In this document: positions 56,216 through 64,000 of the stretch, piece after piece
Layout of the letters: each line of letters begins with the position of its first letter
Position numbering within the stretch: position 1 is the first letter of the stretch
Origin: Chitinophagaceae bacterium
Lineage (GTDB): Bacteria > Bacteroidota > Bacteroidia > Chitinophagales > Chitinophagaceae
Direction: 5' to 3'
Assembly: GCA_016710935.1 (NCBI GenBank)
Contig: JADJTY010000006.1
Span: 62,001-126,000 of the forward strand
Length of the DNA stretch: 64,000 nucleotides
Notes under the pieces: model-generated
Told to the model about the DNA's origin: nothing
What the model saw: only the letters and a program-made list of their open reading frames with translations
Database searches by the model: none
Position numbers and translations under genes: made by a program

Positions 56216-56743
56216 TTATAATTTGCAATGAAAATACCCGCTGGTAAGGGTTACTTTGCCCGGGTCACCGTCGTTGCCCAGCTCACCACTAAATGTACCT
56301 TCCATTTCGGTACCCGTGTTTTTGGTTACCGTAACCGAAAAACCTGCACCGGTTCCACCACCTATTGCCCATCCGGCACCACCAGTTGTTGAAAAAGACA
56401 TTAAAAAGCCATTGGTAAGATCAGCACCTGCTGAAGCCTGGGTTGTAGTACCTAGGGCTAAGCTTGTAGGAAAAATGATCTGCACGGTTTTAGCAGTCAG
56501 ACCCGATACCACAGTGCAGGCTATCTGAGTGAGTGCACCGGCAGATACTGCAGTTGAAGTAATAATTGCTGACTGAAAACTGCCACTTTGTGCGCCGGAA
56601 TAATTAAAGCGAACTTCACTCTTACCGGGTGTAAGTTCCTGGTTGCCCGCAGCGTTGGTAGAAGCCTTGTTACAGGATGTAATAAACAGCGAAGAGAATG
56701 CAATTAGGGATACAGATAAAAGCTGAATTGTTTTTTTCATCAT
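56216..56743 (-). CDS. Small lipoprotein of unknown function
   Basis: The signal peptide with lipobox FITSCNKAS indicates lipidation at the cysteine near residue 24. The mature part is low-complexity, rich in glycine, threonine and alanine (AGWAIGGGTGAGFSVTVTKN, GTEMEGTFSGELGNDGDPGK). The last half resembles beta-rich domains that end in a YFHCKL strand. I do not recognise the family. It is monocistronic. Confidence 0.7.
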   Translation of the reverse strand: MMKKTIQLLSVSLIAFSSLFITSCNKASTNAAGNQELTPGKSEVRFNYSGAQSGSFQSAIITSTAVSAGALTQIACTVVSGLTAKTVQIIFPTSLALGTTTQASAGADLTNGFLMSFSTTGGAGWAIGGGTGAGFSVTVTKNTGTEMEGTFSGELGNDGDPGKVTLTSGYFHCKL

Positions 56744-56992
56744 TAATAATTTTTATTGGTTAGTGATTATTTATACATTCAAAACTATTGCTATCTAAAA
56801 CGATGGCAATACCCTGCATTGGGTATTTAACTATATGTTGCGTAGGTTTGAATTTTACCCCACTTGTGTATTTGCTCTTACACAAAAAAGGCACAGACGC
56901 AGAAAAAATGTATATACCGATTATAATTTTACTGTAAAAGATGGCGATAAGCTGGTAAGTTTTGTTAAAGCATGCAGCGATGCTCATGAACA

Positions 56993-57097
56993 TTGAACCA
57001 CACCTGCCTGCCTGCCGGCAGGTAGGTACATAAAAAAACATAGAAAAACATATAAGTCTATGTGTAACCTATGTATCTATCTTCCTATGTGGTTCAA
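56993..57097. repeat. Inverted repeat with embedded palindrome in a 405-base gap
   Basis: TTGAACCACA (56993-57002) is inverted exactly at 57088-57097. Between them sits the palindrome CCTGCCGGCAGG (57011-57022) with extended flanks, the motif that gives CRQAG in spurious translations. AT-rich CATAG-type repeats fill the rest. The gap 56744-57148 holds no gene that I can support. Confidence 0.55.
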
Positions 57098-57148
57098 AAA
57101 AAATCCCAACGATATTTTACCTGAATAATTTTTAACTTACTCCCCTAA

Positions 57149-59631
57149 TTGAAACTTCAATCTACACCCGGATATAAAATTATTACCGACTGGTTACTTC
57201 AAAATGGTAACCAGCCCTTCTTATTTCAGCAACAAACCTGGCAGGCGATCCTGCGCAAAAAAAGCGGACTGGTTAATGCCCCTACCGGTTTTGGCAAGAC
57301 CTATTCTGTTTTCCTGGGTGCTGTTATAGATTTTATTAACGATCATCCGGCAACCTATCAAACAAAAAAAAGTAACGGACTGCAGTTAATATGGATAACA
57401 CCTTTAAAAGCCCTGGCCAAAGATATTGGCCGCGCCATGGAAGAAGTTATTGTTGAACTGGATCTTCCCTGGCGAGTGGGTGTACGCAATGGCGACACCA
57501 GTATCAGCGACCGGCAGAAGCAAAAAAGAAAGATGCCCGAAGTGCTGATCATTACGCCTGAAAGTTTACATCTCTTATTGGCACAAAAAGATTATCCCGC
57601 AGTTTTTGAAAGCTTAAAAATTATTGCCGTTGATGAATGGCACGAGTTGCTGGGCAGCAAAAGAGGTGTGCAGGTGGAACTGGCTATTTCAAGAATTGTA
57701 CACCTGCCTAAAAAGATAAAAAGCAGCAAGTGATGCTTTGGGGTATATCTGCAACGATCGGGAATCTGACACAGGCAAAGGAAGTGTTGTTATCTCCTAT
57801 AAACGAAACGGGTGTTATCATCATAGCGAAAGTGCATAAAAAGATAGCAGTACATTCAATCTATCCGGATGAAATTGAAAAATATCCATGGGCCGGGCAC
57901 CTGGGTTTAAAACTGATTGAAAAAGTATTGCCCATTATTGCCGGCAGCCGCACTACCCTTATTTTCATCAATACCCGTGGCATGAGTGAAAGATGGTATC
58001 AAGCTTTGCTGGAAGTGGAGCCCGAATTATCGGGCGTTATTGCCTTACATCATGGAAGTATTGAGCAGGCATTAAGACTTTGGGTTGAAGATGCATTGCA
58101 CGAAGGAAAATTAAAAGCAGTGATCTGTACTGCCAGTCTTGACCTGGGTGTTGACTTCAGGCCTGTAGAAACCGTGATACAGGTAGGCAGTCCCAAGGGC
58201 GTTGCCCGTTTTTTACAAAGAGCTGGCCGCAGCGGTCACCAGCCCGGATCCGTTAGTGAGATTTATTTTTTACCCACGCATTCGCTTGAACTGATGGAAG
58301 CTGCGGCATTAAAGCAAGCGATAAAAGAAAACATCATTGAAAGCAAAGTACCCCGGTTACTTTGTTTTGATGTACTGATCCAATATTTATCTACCCTCGC
58401 CATCAGTGATGGTTTTTTGCCAGCTGTTATTTTTGAAGAAGTAAAAACAACTTATTGCTATAAAGAGATAACCCTTGATGAGTGGAATGCCATCTTACAT
58501 TTTATTACCGAAGGTGGCAATGCTTTACAGGCTTATGATGATTATAAAAAAGTGGAGATCATTGATGGATTGTATAAAATAACTAACCGCCGCATTGCTA
58601 TGCGCCATCGTATGCATATTGGCACTATTGTAAGCGATGCCATGATGAAGGTTAAATTTTTAAGCGGCGGTTATGTTGGTGTTATTGAAGAGTGGTTTAT
58701 TGCAAGGCTAAACCCCAGTGATGTGTTTACCTTATCGGGCAGAAACCTGGAGTTTGTGGCCATCAAAGATATGACGGCCATGGTGCGAAGATCTGTTTCA
58801 AAAAAATCAATCATACCAAGCTGGCAGGGCGGCAGGATGCCCTTATCTGCAAACCTGGGCATGATGTTGCGGCAAAAACTGGACGAAGCATCTGAAGAAA
58901 ATAATCAAAACAAGGCTGAGGAAATAATGGTACTGGCACCCTTGCTTGATCTGCAAAAACAACTTTCTCACCTGCCAAAAAAAAACCAGTTATTAATTGA
59001 ACATATAGAAACCAAAGATGGGTTTCACCTTTTTGTGTATCCCTTTGAAGGCAGGCTGGTACACGAATCCATGGCTACTATTCTTGCCTGGCGTATCAGC
59101 AAAATAACTCCCATCACTTTTTCATTTGCCATGAATGATTATGGATTTGAATTATTGAGCGACCAGCCCATACCGGTTGATGACAGCAATGTGTACGAAT
59201 TGTTTTCAACAGAGAATTTATTTGCGGATATACAACGCAGCGTAAATTCAACCGAAATGGCCAGGCGCAAATTCCGCGACATCAGTGTAATTGGCGGTCT
59301 CATATTCCAGGGCTATCCCGGCGAGAAAGTAAAAGCAAGGCATTTGCAAAATTCTGCTTCACTTCTTTTTAATGTATTTACCGAATACGATCCGGGCAAT
59401 TTATTAATAAGACAGGCTTATGTCGAAGTAATGGAACAACAAATGGAAGAAGAGAGATTGAGGAACATGCTGGAAAGGATTCAAGCCGGTGAGATCATTA
59501 TTACTTTTCCCCAACACCTCACCCCTTTCTGTTTTCCGATAAAAGTGGATAGCATGCGAGAATCGCTTACCTCAGAAAAACTGGAAGACCGGATCAGGAA
59601 AATGAAAGAGCAACTCGGGAAAGACACTTGA
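57149..59631 (+). CDS. Ligase-associated DEXH-box (Lhr-like) helicase, frameshifted
   Basis: The first frame (57149-57733, TTG start) has Walker A VNAPTGFGKTYSVFLG, a WITPLKALAKDI motif and DEWHELLGSKRGVQ. The second frame (57730-59631) starts MLWGISATIGNLTQAK and holds LIFINTRGMSERWYQALLE, LHHGSIEQ and RFLQRAGRSGHQPG. Adding one A to the A5 at 57710-57714 joins them as LPKKDKKQQVMLWGISATIG, giving 827 residues, the usual size. Together with PdeM it belongs to a DNA-repair set that often travels with an ATP-dependent DNA ligase; the ligase is not in this window. Confidence 0.87.
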
Positions 59632-59712
59632 TACTTGATACTGGATAGGTGCCTGATTGTGTAAAAGCTTTTCAAATATTGAGTTTCATCAAGGATCAAG
59701 TATCCAGTATCC
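59627..59712. repeat. Inverted dispersed repeat at the helicase stop
   Basis: GATACTGGATA (59637-59647) is inverted exactly as TATCCAGTATC at 59701-59711, within longer TTGATAC-type arms. The first arm starts on the helicase stop codon (TGA 59629-59631), and the second ends just before pdeM. Confidence 0.6.
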
Positions 59713-59731
59713 AACATTATCTTTGCCACCC

Positions 59732-60385
59732 ATGAATGACTTTATCAAGCACACGATCTTCAACAACAGCTTTCTGCTCTCTGCCGGCAGGTGTATTTTT
59801 TGGGAAGAAGAAAAAGCATTGATACTTTCTGATCTGCATTTTGGCAAGACAGGCCACTTTCGCAAGAACGGCATTGCGGTGCCACAAACCATTTTTAAAG
59901 AAGATATACAACGGCTTACGGCACAGGTGCAATACTTTAAAGCCGAACAGCTGATCATTGTGGGCGATCTTTTTCACAGCCATGCCAATAAGGAAATGGA
60001 ATTGTTTTTAAAATGGAGAAACGATTTTACGCAGCTCAATATTCAACTCATCATCGGCAACCACGATATCCTGGCCAAAGAATGGTATGCCGAAGCAAAT
60101 ATTACGTGTATCAGCGATCAATTGCAAAGCGGGCCGTTCATTTTTACACATGATAAGGCCGAATGTACAAGTGTGAAAGACTGCTACATATTCAGCGGAC
60201 ATATACATCCCGCAGTTACCTTATCTGGCAATGCAAAACAATCTTTAAAATTCCCCTGCTTTTACTTTACAAAAACCTATGCCGTGCTGCCGGCATTTGG
60301 CAGGTTTACCGGTATGCATACCGTCAGGCCCGTAAAAGGAGACACCTTGTATGCATTGGCACAAAACAAGATCATGCGGCTGTAA
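59732..60385 (+). CDS. pdeM: Ligase-associated metallophosphoesterase PdeM
   Basis: Calcineurin-type phosphoesterase with the four metal-binding motifs LILSDLHFGKTGHF, IIVGDLFHSHANKE, IIGNHDILAK and FSGHIHPAVTL. PdeM is a DNA-damage endonuclease or phosphodiesterase associated with the ligase-helicase set. ATG 59732 is used, immediately after the repeat; an upstream in-frame start at 59657 would read through repeat sequence. The 217-residue length is normal. Confidence 0.9.
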   Translation: MNDFIKHTIFNNSFLLSAGRCIFWEEEKALILSDLHFGKTGHFRKNGIAVPQTIFKEDIQRLTAQVQYFKAEQLIIVGDLFHSHANKEMELFLKWRNDFTQLNIQLIIGNHDILAKEWYAEANITCISDQLQSGPFIFTHDKAECTSVKDCYIFSGHIHPAVTLSGNAKQSLKFPCFYFTKTYAVLPAFGRFTGMHTVRPVKGDTLYALAQNKIMRL

Positions 60386-60610
60386 CAAAAACAGGATAAG
60401 TGCATTTCCTGATTGTTCCTGCAATTATTTTTAAGGTCTCATAGCCTATTAAATAATAAGCATTAGGGTTTGAATATTTTGTTTTAGGTTAAAGAAAAAA
60501 AGGTAAATGATTACCCTTTATTGCGATCATTTACCGATATCCCAATGATAATGTCTAAACATCGGTCTTAACTTTTATTCAATTAACTAAAATTCGTTTA
60601 CTTAAACACC

Positions 60611-60976
60611 TTATCTGATAACAACGTAAATAGTGCCCTTTACAGTTGGGTGAAGTCCGCAATGATATTCATGAATGCCTGTTGCAGTGGGCGTAAAACT
60701 ATACGTACCTCCGGCATTGATATTTCCACTGTTAAAACTGATCAGATCATCAGATACCACAGTGTGTGGTTGTGTATCCATATTTGTCCAGGTTAGTCTG
60801 GCTGAGGGTAGCATGGTTATAGTGGCAGGATCAAAAATACTGGCTTGTATGTTTACTTTATGATCGGTATTGGTGTTTCCACCACCGCCCGAAGTATCAG
60901 ATTTACTGCATGAGTATATCATAACAGACATTAAACCTGCCAAAACGGTAATTGCGATAAATTTCATTTTTTTCAT
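60611..60976 (-). CDS. Plastocyanin/azurin-type cupredoxin lipoprotein
   Basis: The lipobox MIYSCSKSD makes this a lipoprotein, followed by a GGGGNTNTD linker and a cupredoxin domain. Copper ligands are in TQPHTVVSDD (His), YHCGLHPTVKG (Cys and His); the usual fourth ligand Met after the loop is not evident. The protein is probably an envelope electron-transfer or copper-binding protein. It stands alone. Confidence 0.82.
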   Translation of the reverse strand: MKKMKFIAITVLAGLMSVMIYSCSKSDTSGGGGNTNTDHKVNIQASIFDPATITMLPSARLTWTNMDTQPHTVVSDDLISFNSGNINAGGTYSFTPTATGIHEYHCGLHPTVKGTIYVVIR

Positions 60977-61160
60977 GAACTTAATTTGAATAGTGAAAAT
61001 TTTTTGGCAAAATTTTAGCTGCCATTAGCTTATAAACCATAATTGTACCAAAGTAATTTTTGTTAAGAAATACGGGGAATTATGTAACTAATAAGATTTA
61101 TGTATTTCCCAAGCTTCACATTTGCTTATTACTTACATTTGCTGACTAAAAAACTATATT

Positions 61161-61991
61161 ATGAAAAAAATAGTATTACTATTAAATGCTGTATTAGTAT
61201 TGTCACTGGCAAATGCGCAAACATTAACCACACCGCAGCCATCACCTACACAAACTATCAAACAAAACTTTAGCCTCGGCTCTATCGAATTAAATTACAG
61301 CCGCCCGGCAAAAAAGGGCCGTAAAATAATGGGCGACCTGGTACCCTTTGGCAAAGTATGGCGTACCGGTGCCAATAACGCTACCACCCTTACCTTCAGT
61401 GAAGATGTAACCATTGGGGGCACCGAAGTAAAAGCAGGTAAATACGGTTTGCTTTCTATACCAGATGCAAATAATTGGACCATCATTATATCTAAAGATG
61501 TGAATGTAAGCTCGCCCAGTGCCTACAAAGCCGAGAATGACGTGGTACGCCTGAAGGCCGATGTGGTTAAAACTCCGTTTACCGTAGAAAACTTCACCAT
61601 CAACTTTGCCAATATAACCGGCAGCAGCTGCACTGTGGAAATGATGTGGGAGAATACCTACGTTAGTTTTGCTGTTACCGCCGGCACAGATGCCAAAGTA
61701 ATGAAGCAGATAGACAATGCCATGAACAAGGATAACAAACCTTATTTTAATGCAGCATCTTACTATTATGATAATGGAAAAGACCTTACCCAGGCACTGG
61801 CGTGGGTGAACAAAGCCGTTGAAAATAATAAAGAAGCTTACTGGATGACCATGCTGAAAGCACGCATACACCTGAAACTAGGTGATAAAGCAGCCGCAAA
61901 AGCAGCTGCCAACACCACCATTGATTTAGCAACAAAGGGTAAGAATGATGATTATATAAAGATGGCTACCGAACTGATAGCCGGTTTGTAA
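61161..61991 (+). CDS. DUF2911 secreted protein
   Basis: The signal peptide ends at LANAQ. The DUF2911 core (about residues 25-165) reads IELNYSRPAKKGRKIMGDLV, PFGKVWRTGANNATTLTFSE and KAGKYGLLSIPDANNWTIII. The C-terminal 90 residues form two TPR-like helix pairs (LTQALAWVNKAVENNKEAYW). The molecular role is unknown. TACATTTG at 61134-61141 matches the Bacteroidota -7 element, and a strong terminator follows. Confidence 0.85.
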   Translation: MKKIVLLLNAVLVLSLANAQTLTTPQPSPTQTIKQNFSLGSIELNYSRPAKKGRKIMGDLVPFGKVWRTGANNATTLTFSEDVTIGGTEVKAGKYGLLSIPDANNWTIIISKDVNVSSPSAYKAENDVVRLKADVVKTPFTVENFTINFANITGSSCTVEMMWENTYVSFAVTAGTDAKVMKQIDNAMNKDNKPYFNAASYYYDNGKDLTQALAWVNKAVENNKEAYWMTMLKARIHLKLGDKAAAKAAANTTIDLATKGKNDDYIKMATELIAGL

Positions 61992-62007
61992 AATAACTAG
62001 TGATTTT

Positions 62008-62040
62008 AAAAAGGCAGTAACCGGGGGTTACTGCCTTTTT
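62008..62040 (+). terminator. Rho-independent terminator after the DUF2911 gene
   Basis: AAAAAGGCAGTAACC and GGTTACTGCCTTTTT form a perfect 15-bp stem with a three-base loop, followed by more T. It lies 17 bases after the stop. Confidence 0.92.
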
Positions 62041-62108
62041 TATTTATCTTGCAATAGAAGAATTTTACTGTACAAGGTATCTACCTCACGCAAACTAACA
62101 GCAAACAA

Positions 62109-64000
62109 ATGAAAAAGCTTTTATTGCTTTTATTATTATTTCCGGGATTTGCTTTTGCACAGAAAGGACCCTTTGTTGCTTCTGCTGTTTCAGCTGCCTG
62201 TGCCGGATACGGCATGGTTCCGGATCTGGCAATACCGGTTTGCGGTACTAAAGTCTTTCACCAGGGCAATGTAACAACCTGTACGGGCCCTGATATAAAC
62301 CCGGCACAATGCGCTGGTAATGGAAATTTTCCCTCTACCCGTTCATTCTGGTACAAATTCAAATGTTACCAGGCGGGTACCCTGGGCTTTTTACTCACGC
62401 CGCTTACAGCAAGTGATGATTACGATTTTATTGTTTTTGATATTACAGGGCGTAACCCCAATGATGTTTTTACAGATCCTTCACTGGTATTAACTCTCAA
62501 TGGTACCGGAACCGTTGGAATCACCGGTTGTGGCCCATCCGGTACTACGCTGGTTGAGTGTTATAACACGCCAGGTATGCTTATTAATAAAATGCCGGAC
62601 CTTATATTGGATCACAATTATTTATTAATGGTTACCAATTACAGCAATTCACCTTCGGGTTATGACCTGGTTTTCCAGGATGGTACGGCAGTTATTTCAG
62701 ATGGTGTTCCCCCGGCCATTGATCATGTAGATGGGGGCTGTTCTAAATTAAACGTGGTTTTTACAACCGATATTAAATGTACCAGTGTTACTTTAAGCGG
62801 CAGCGAATTTACCATTAACCCGGGAGGCATCAGGCCCACCAGTGTTACCTCCAATTGTACAATTGGCGATCTTACCATTACACGTTTAAGCATTAATCTT
62901 CCTGTAGTACTTAGCCCCGGTAATTATTCGCTTACAGTAGATAATGGAACGGATCTGAATACCCTTACGAATGTATGCGACGATCCGATGGCAACAGGTA
63001 CAACCATAAATTTTACCGTTACACAACCCATTGGTAATTTTTTATTGCCGCCTGCAACATGCAGGGGTAATGTTACCAGCTTTGTAAGTTCCAGCAATCC
63101 GCTGCCGGGCAACACGGTTACATCGTGGCATTGGGATTTTGGCGATCCGGGCAGTGGTGCAGCCAATACATCTGCCCTGCAAAACCCAACCCATACTTTT
63201 AGTACCCCGGGTAATTTTTTAGTGAGACATTGGATCGTAAACAGCATGGGATGCAACAGTGATACATCATCTCAACTGGTAAGCGTTTTACCATTGCATA
63301 ATATAGCCTTAAATGGTGGTACCCCCAGCCAGACAGTATGTATCAATAATGCCATTGCTGCATTTACATTAAATATCAGTGGCGGCGCAACTGGCATAGC
63401 ACCGGCACTTAATTTACCTGCCGGTGTTGGTGCTTCATTAGTTGGCAATATTATAACCATTGCAGGCACACCATCAGTTGCGGGTATATTTAATTATACA
63501 ATTACCACCACCGGTAACAGTTGTATACCCGCTGTTTATACCGGCACCATTACTGTTACAGAAGATGGCACACTTACCCGTTCATCTGCCGCAGGCACAG
63601 ACGCACAGGAGCTTTGCCGTAACAGCAGCCTTACCGATATAACTTATGTTTTTGGCGGAAGCGCTACCGGTGTAACCGTAACCGGTCTGCCTGCCGGTGT
63701 TACCTGGTCAGTTACCGGCAACACAGTTACCATTACCGGTAGCCCTACAGTTTCTTCGCCTGCAGCATTTACCTATACCGTTACTACACTGGGGCCTTGT
63801 GTAAAGCCTGATCTTAGCGGTACTATATTAGTGAATGCCTTACCTGACGCGGCATTTACAAATTCGGCACCCAGGTGCGAAACAAGGGTGATCAGTTTCA
63901 GCGATGCTTCTACTGCAAATGTGGGTGTTTTAGACCTATGGACATGGGATTTTGGCGATGCCTCTCCCGGCAGTGCTTTACAAAACCCAACACATGTATA
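62109..64000 (+). CDS. Giant PKD-repeat secreted protein, N-terminal part
   Basis: The frame opens at ATG 62109 with signal peptide KKLLLLLLLFPGFAFAQ and stays open to the window end (about 630 codons), so the gene is truncated by the window only. Two PKD domains are visible (SWHWDFGDPGSGAANTSALQ near residue 340 and WTWDFGDASPGSALQNPTH near 620), separated by Ig-like repeats with GLPAGVTWSVTGNTVTITG. It is probably a large surface or gliding-type adhesin; a type IX secretion tail would lie beyond the window. Confidence 0.85.
   Translation, partial: MKKLLLLLLLFPGFAFAQKGPFVASAVSAACAGYGMVPDLAIPVCGTKVFHQGNVTTCTGPDINPAQCAGNGNFPSTRSFWYKFKCYQAGTLGFLLTPLTASDDYDFIVFDITGRNPNDVFTDPSLVLTLNGTGTVGITGCGPSGTTLVECYNTPGMLINKMPDLILDHNYLLMVTNYSNSPSGYDLVFQDGTAVISDGVPPAIDHVDGGCSKLNVVFTTDIKCTSVTLSGSEFTINPGGIRPTSVTSNCTIGDLTITRLSINLPVVLSPGNYSLTVDNGTDLNTLTNVCDDPMATGTTINFTVTQPIGNFLLPPATCRGNVTSFVSSSNPLPGNTVTSWHWDFGDPGSGAANTSALQNPTHTFSTPGNFLVRHWIVNSMGCNSDTSSQLVSVLPLHNIALNGGTPSQTVCINNAIAAFTLNISGGATGIAPALNLPAGVGASLVGNIITIAGTPSVAGIFNYTITTTGNSCIPAVYTGTITVTEDGTLTRSSAAGTDAQELCRNSSLTDITYVFGGSATGVTVTGLPAGVTWSVTGNTVTITGSPTVSSPAAFTYTVTTLGPCVKPDLSGTILVNALPDAAFTNSAPRCETRVISFSDASTANVGVLDLWTWDFGDASPGSALQNPTHV

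Noticed and set aside
56760..57041. Minus-strand frame containing CRQAG
   Set aside because: It is the translation of the CCTGCCGGCAGG palindrome and flanking repeats.

Overview
The window looks like a chromosome segment of a Bacteroidota bacterium, most likely a Chitinophagales/Chitinophagaceae relative. The evidence is a subtype iii (Bacteroidota-specific) type VI secretion system (T6SS), Bacteroidota families such as DUF2911, DUF4199, DUF4846 and a long signal peptidase I with extra N-terminal membrane segments, the ligase-associated helicase/PdeM pair, a metal-site-less dihydroorotase homologue, and an AT-leaning composition. The genus cannot be fixed from sequence reading alone.

Layout. 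1-8.8 kb is housekeeping and hypothetical: a membrane protein, DUF2452, a transglutaminase-like protein, DUF952, CsaA, an ArsR regulator, Ogt, Cdd, signal peptidase I, an alpha/beta hydrolase and a sigma-54-type response regulator. 8.9-26.1 kb (minus strand) is the first half of the T6SS: TssC, TssD, TssB and ClpV/TssH, preceded by two effector neighbourhoods (two DUF2235 lipase-type effectors, two DUF4123 chaperones, a DUF2931 protein, two PAAR tips, two small MII-type accessory proteins, one unrecognised large putative effector with a putative immunity partner), then VgrG and a second TssD. 26.6-43.6 kb (plus strand) is the second half: TssG, TssN, TssK, TssO, TssP, TssE, TssF, a TraN-like secreted protein and a lytic transglycosylase, followed by a second TssO-TssP-(large secreted protein)-(TraN-like protein with inserted TPRs)-lytic transglycosylase set. 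This duplicated envelope module is the most unusual structural feature here. 43.6-45.4 kb holds a lipoprotein, a DUF4846 protein and tRNA-Pro(GGG). 45.5-52.3 kb is a tightly packed glycan operon: dihydroorotase-like protein, DUF4199, two glycosyltransferases and the four enzymes of the GDP-D-glycero-alpha-D-manno-heptose route (HddA, GmhA, HddC, GmhB). 52.4-64 kb contains a secreted unknown, LepA, the ligase-associated helicase with PdeM, a cupredoxin, a DUF2911 protein and the start of a giant PKD-type secreted protein that runs off the end.

Important caveat. At least seven genes (tssB, tssG, first tssO, the TPR/TraN-like gene, gmhA, the secreted gene at 52.4 kb and the helicase) are split by what looks like one missing base in a short homopolymer. 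An eighth (23.3-23.66 kb) may be too, and tssE carries an in-frame TGA. Because the lesions share one direction and hit housekeeping genes as well, assembly or basecalling error is the simplest explanation; programmed recoding or real decay is less likely. These genes are annotated over their full restored span and the lesion position is stated.

How it works together. The T6SS half-operons are divergent around a 438-bp region (26130-26567). The sheath, tube, tip, baseplate and TssN/O/P membrane proteins are all present; TssJ/L/M are absent, as expected for subtype iii, and the expected TssQ and TssR were not firmly recognised. Cargo is probably lipases plus at least one new toxin family. Short palindromic REP-like repeats are scattered between genes and in two places coincide with gene stop codons.
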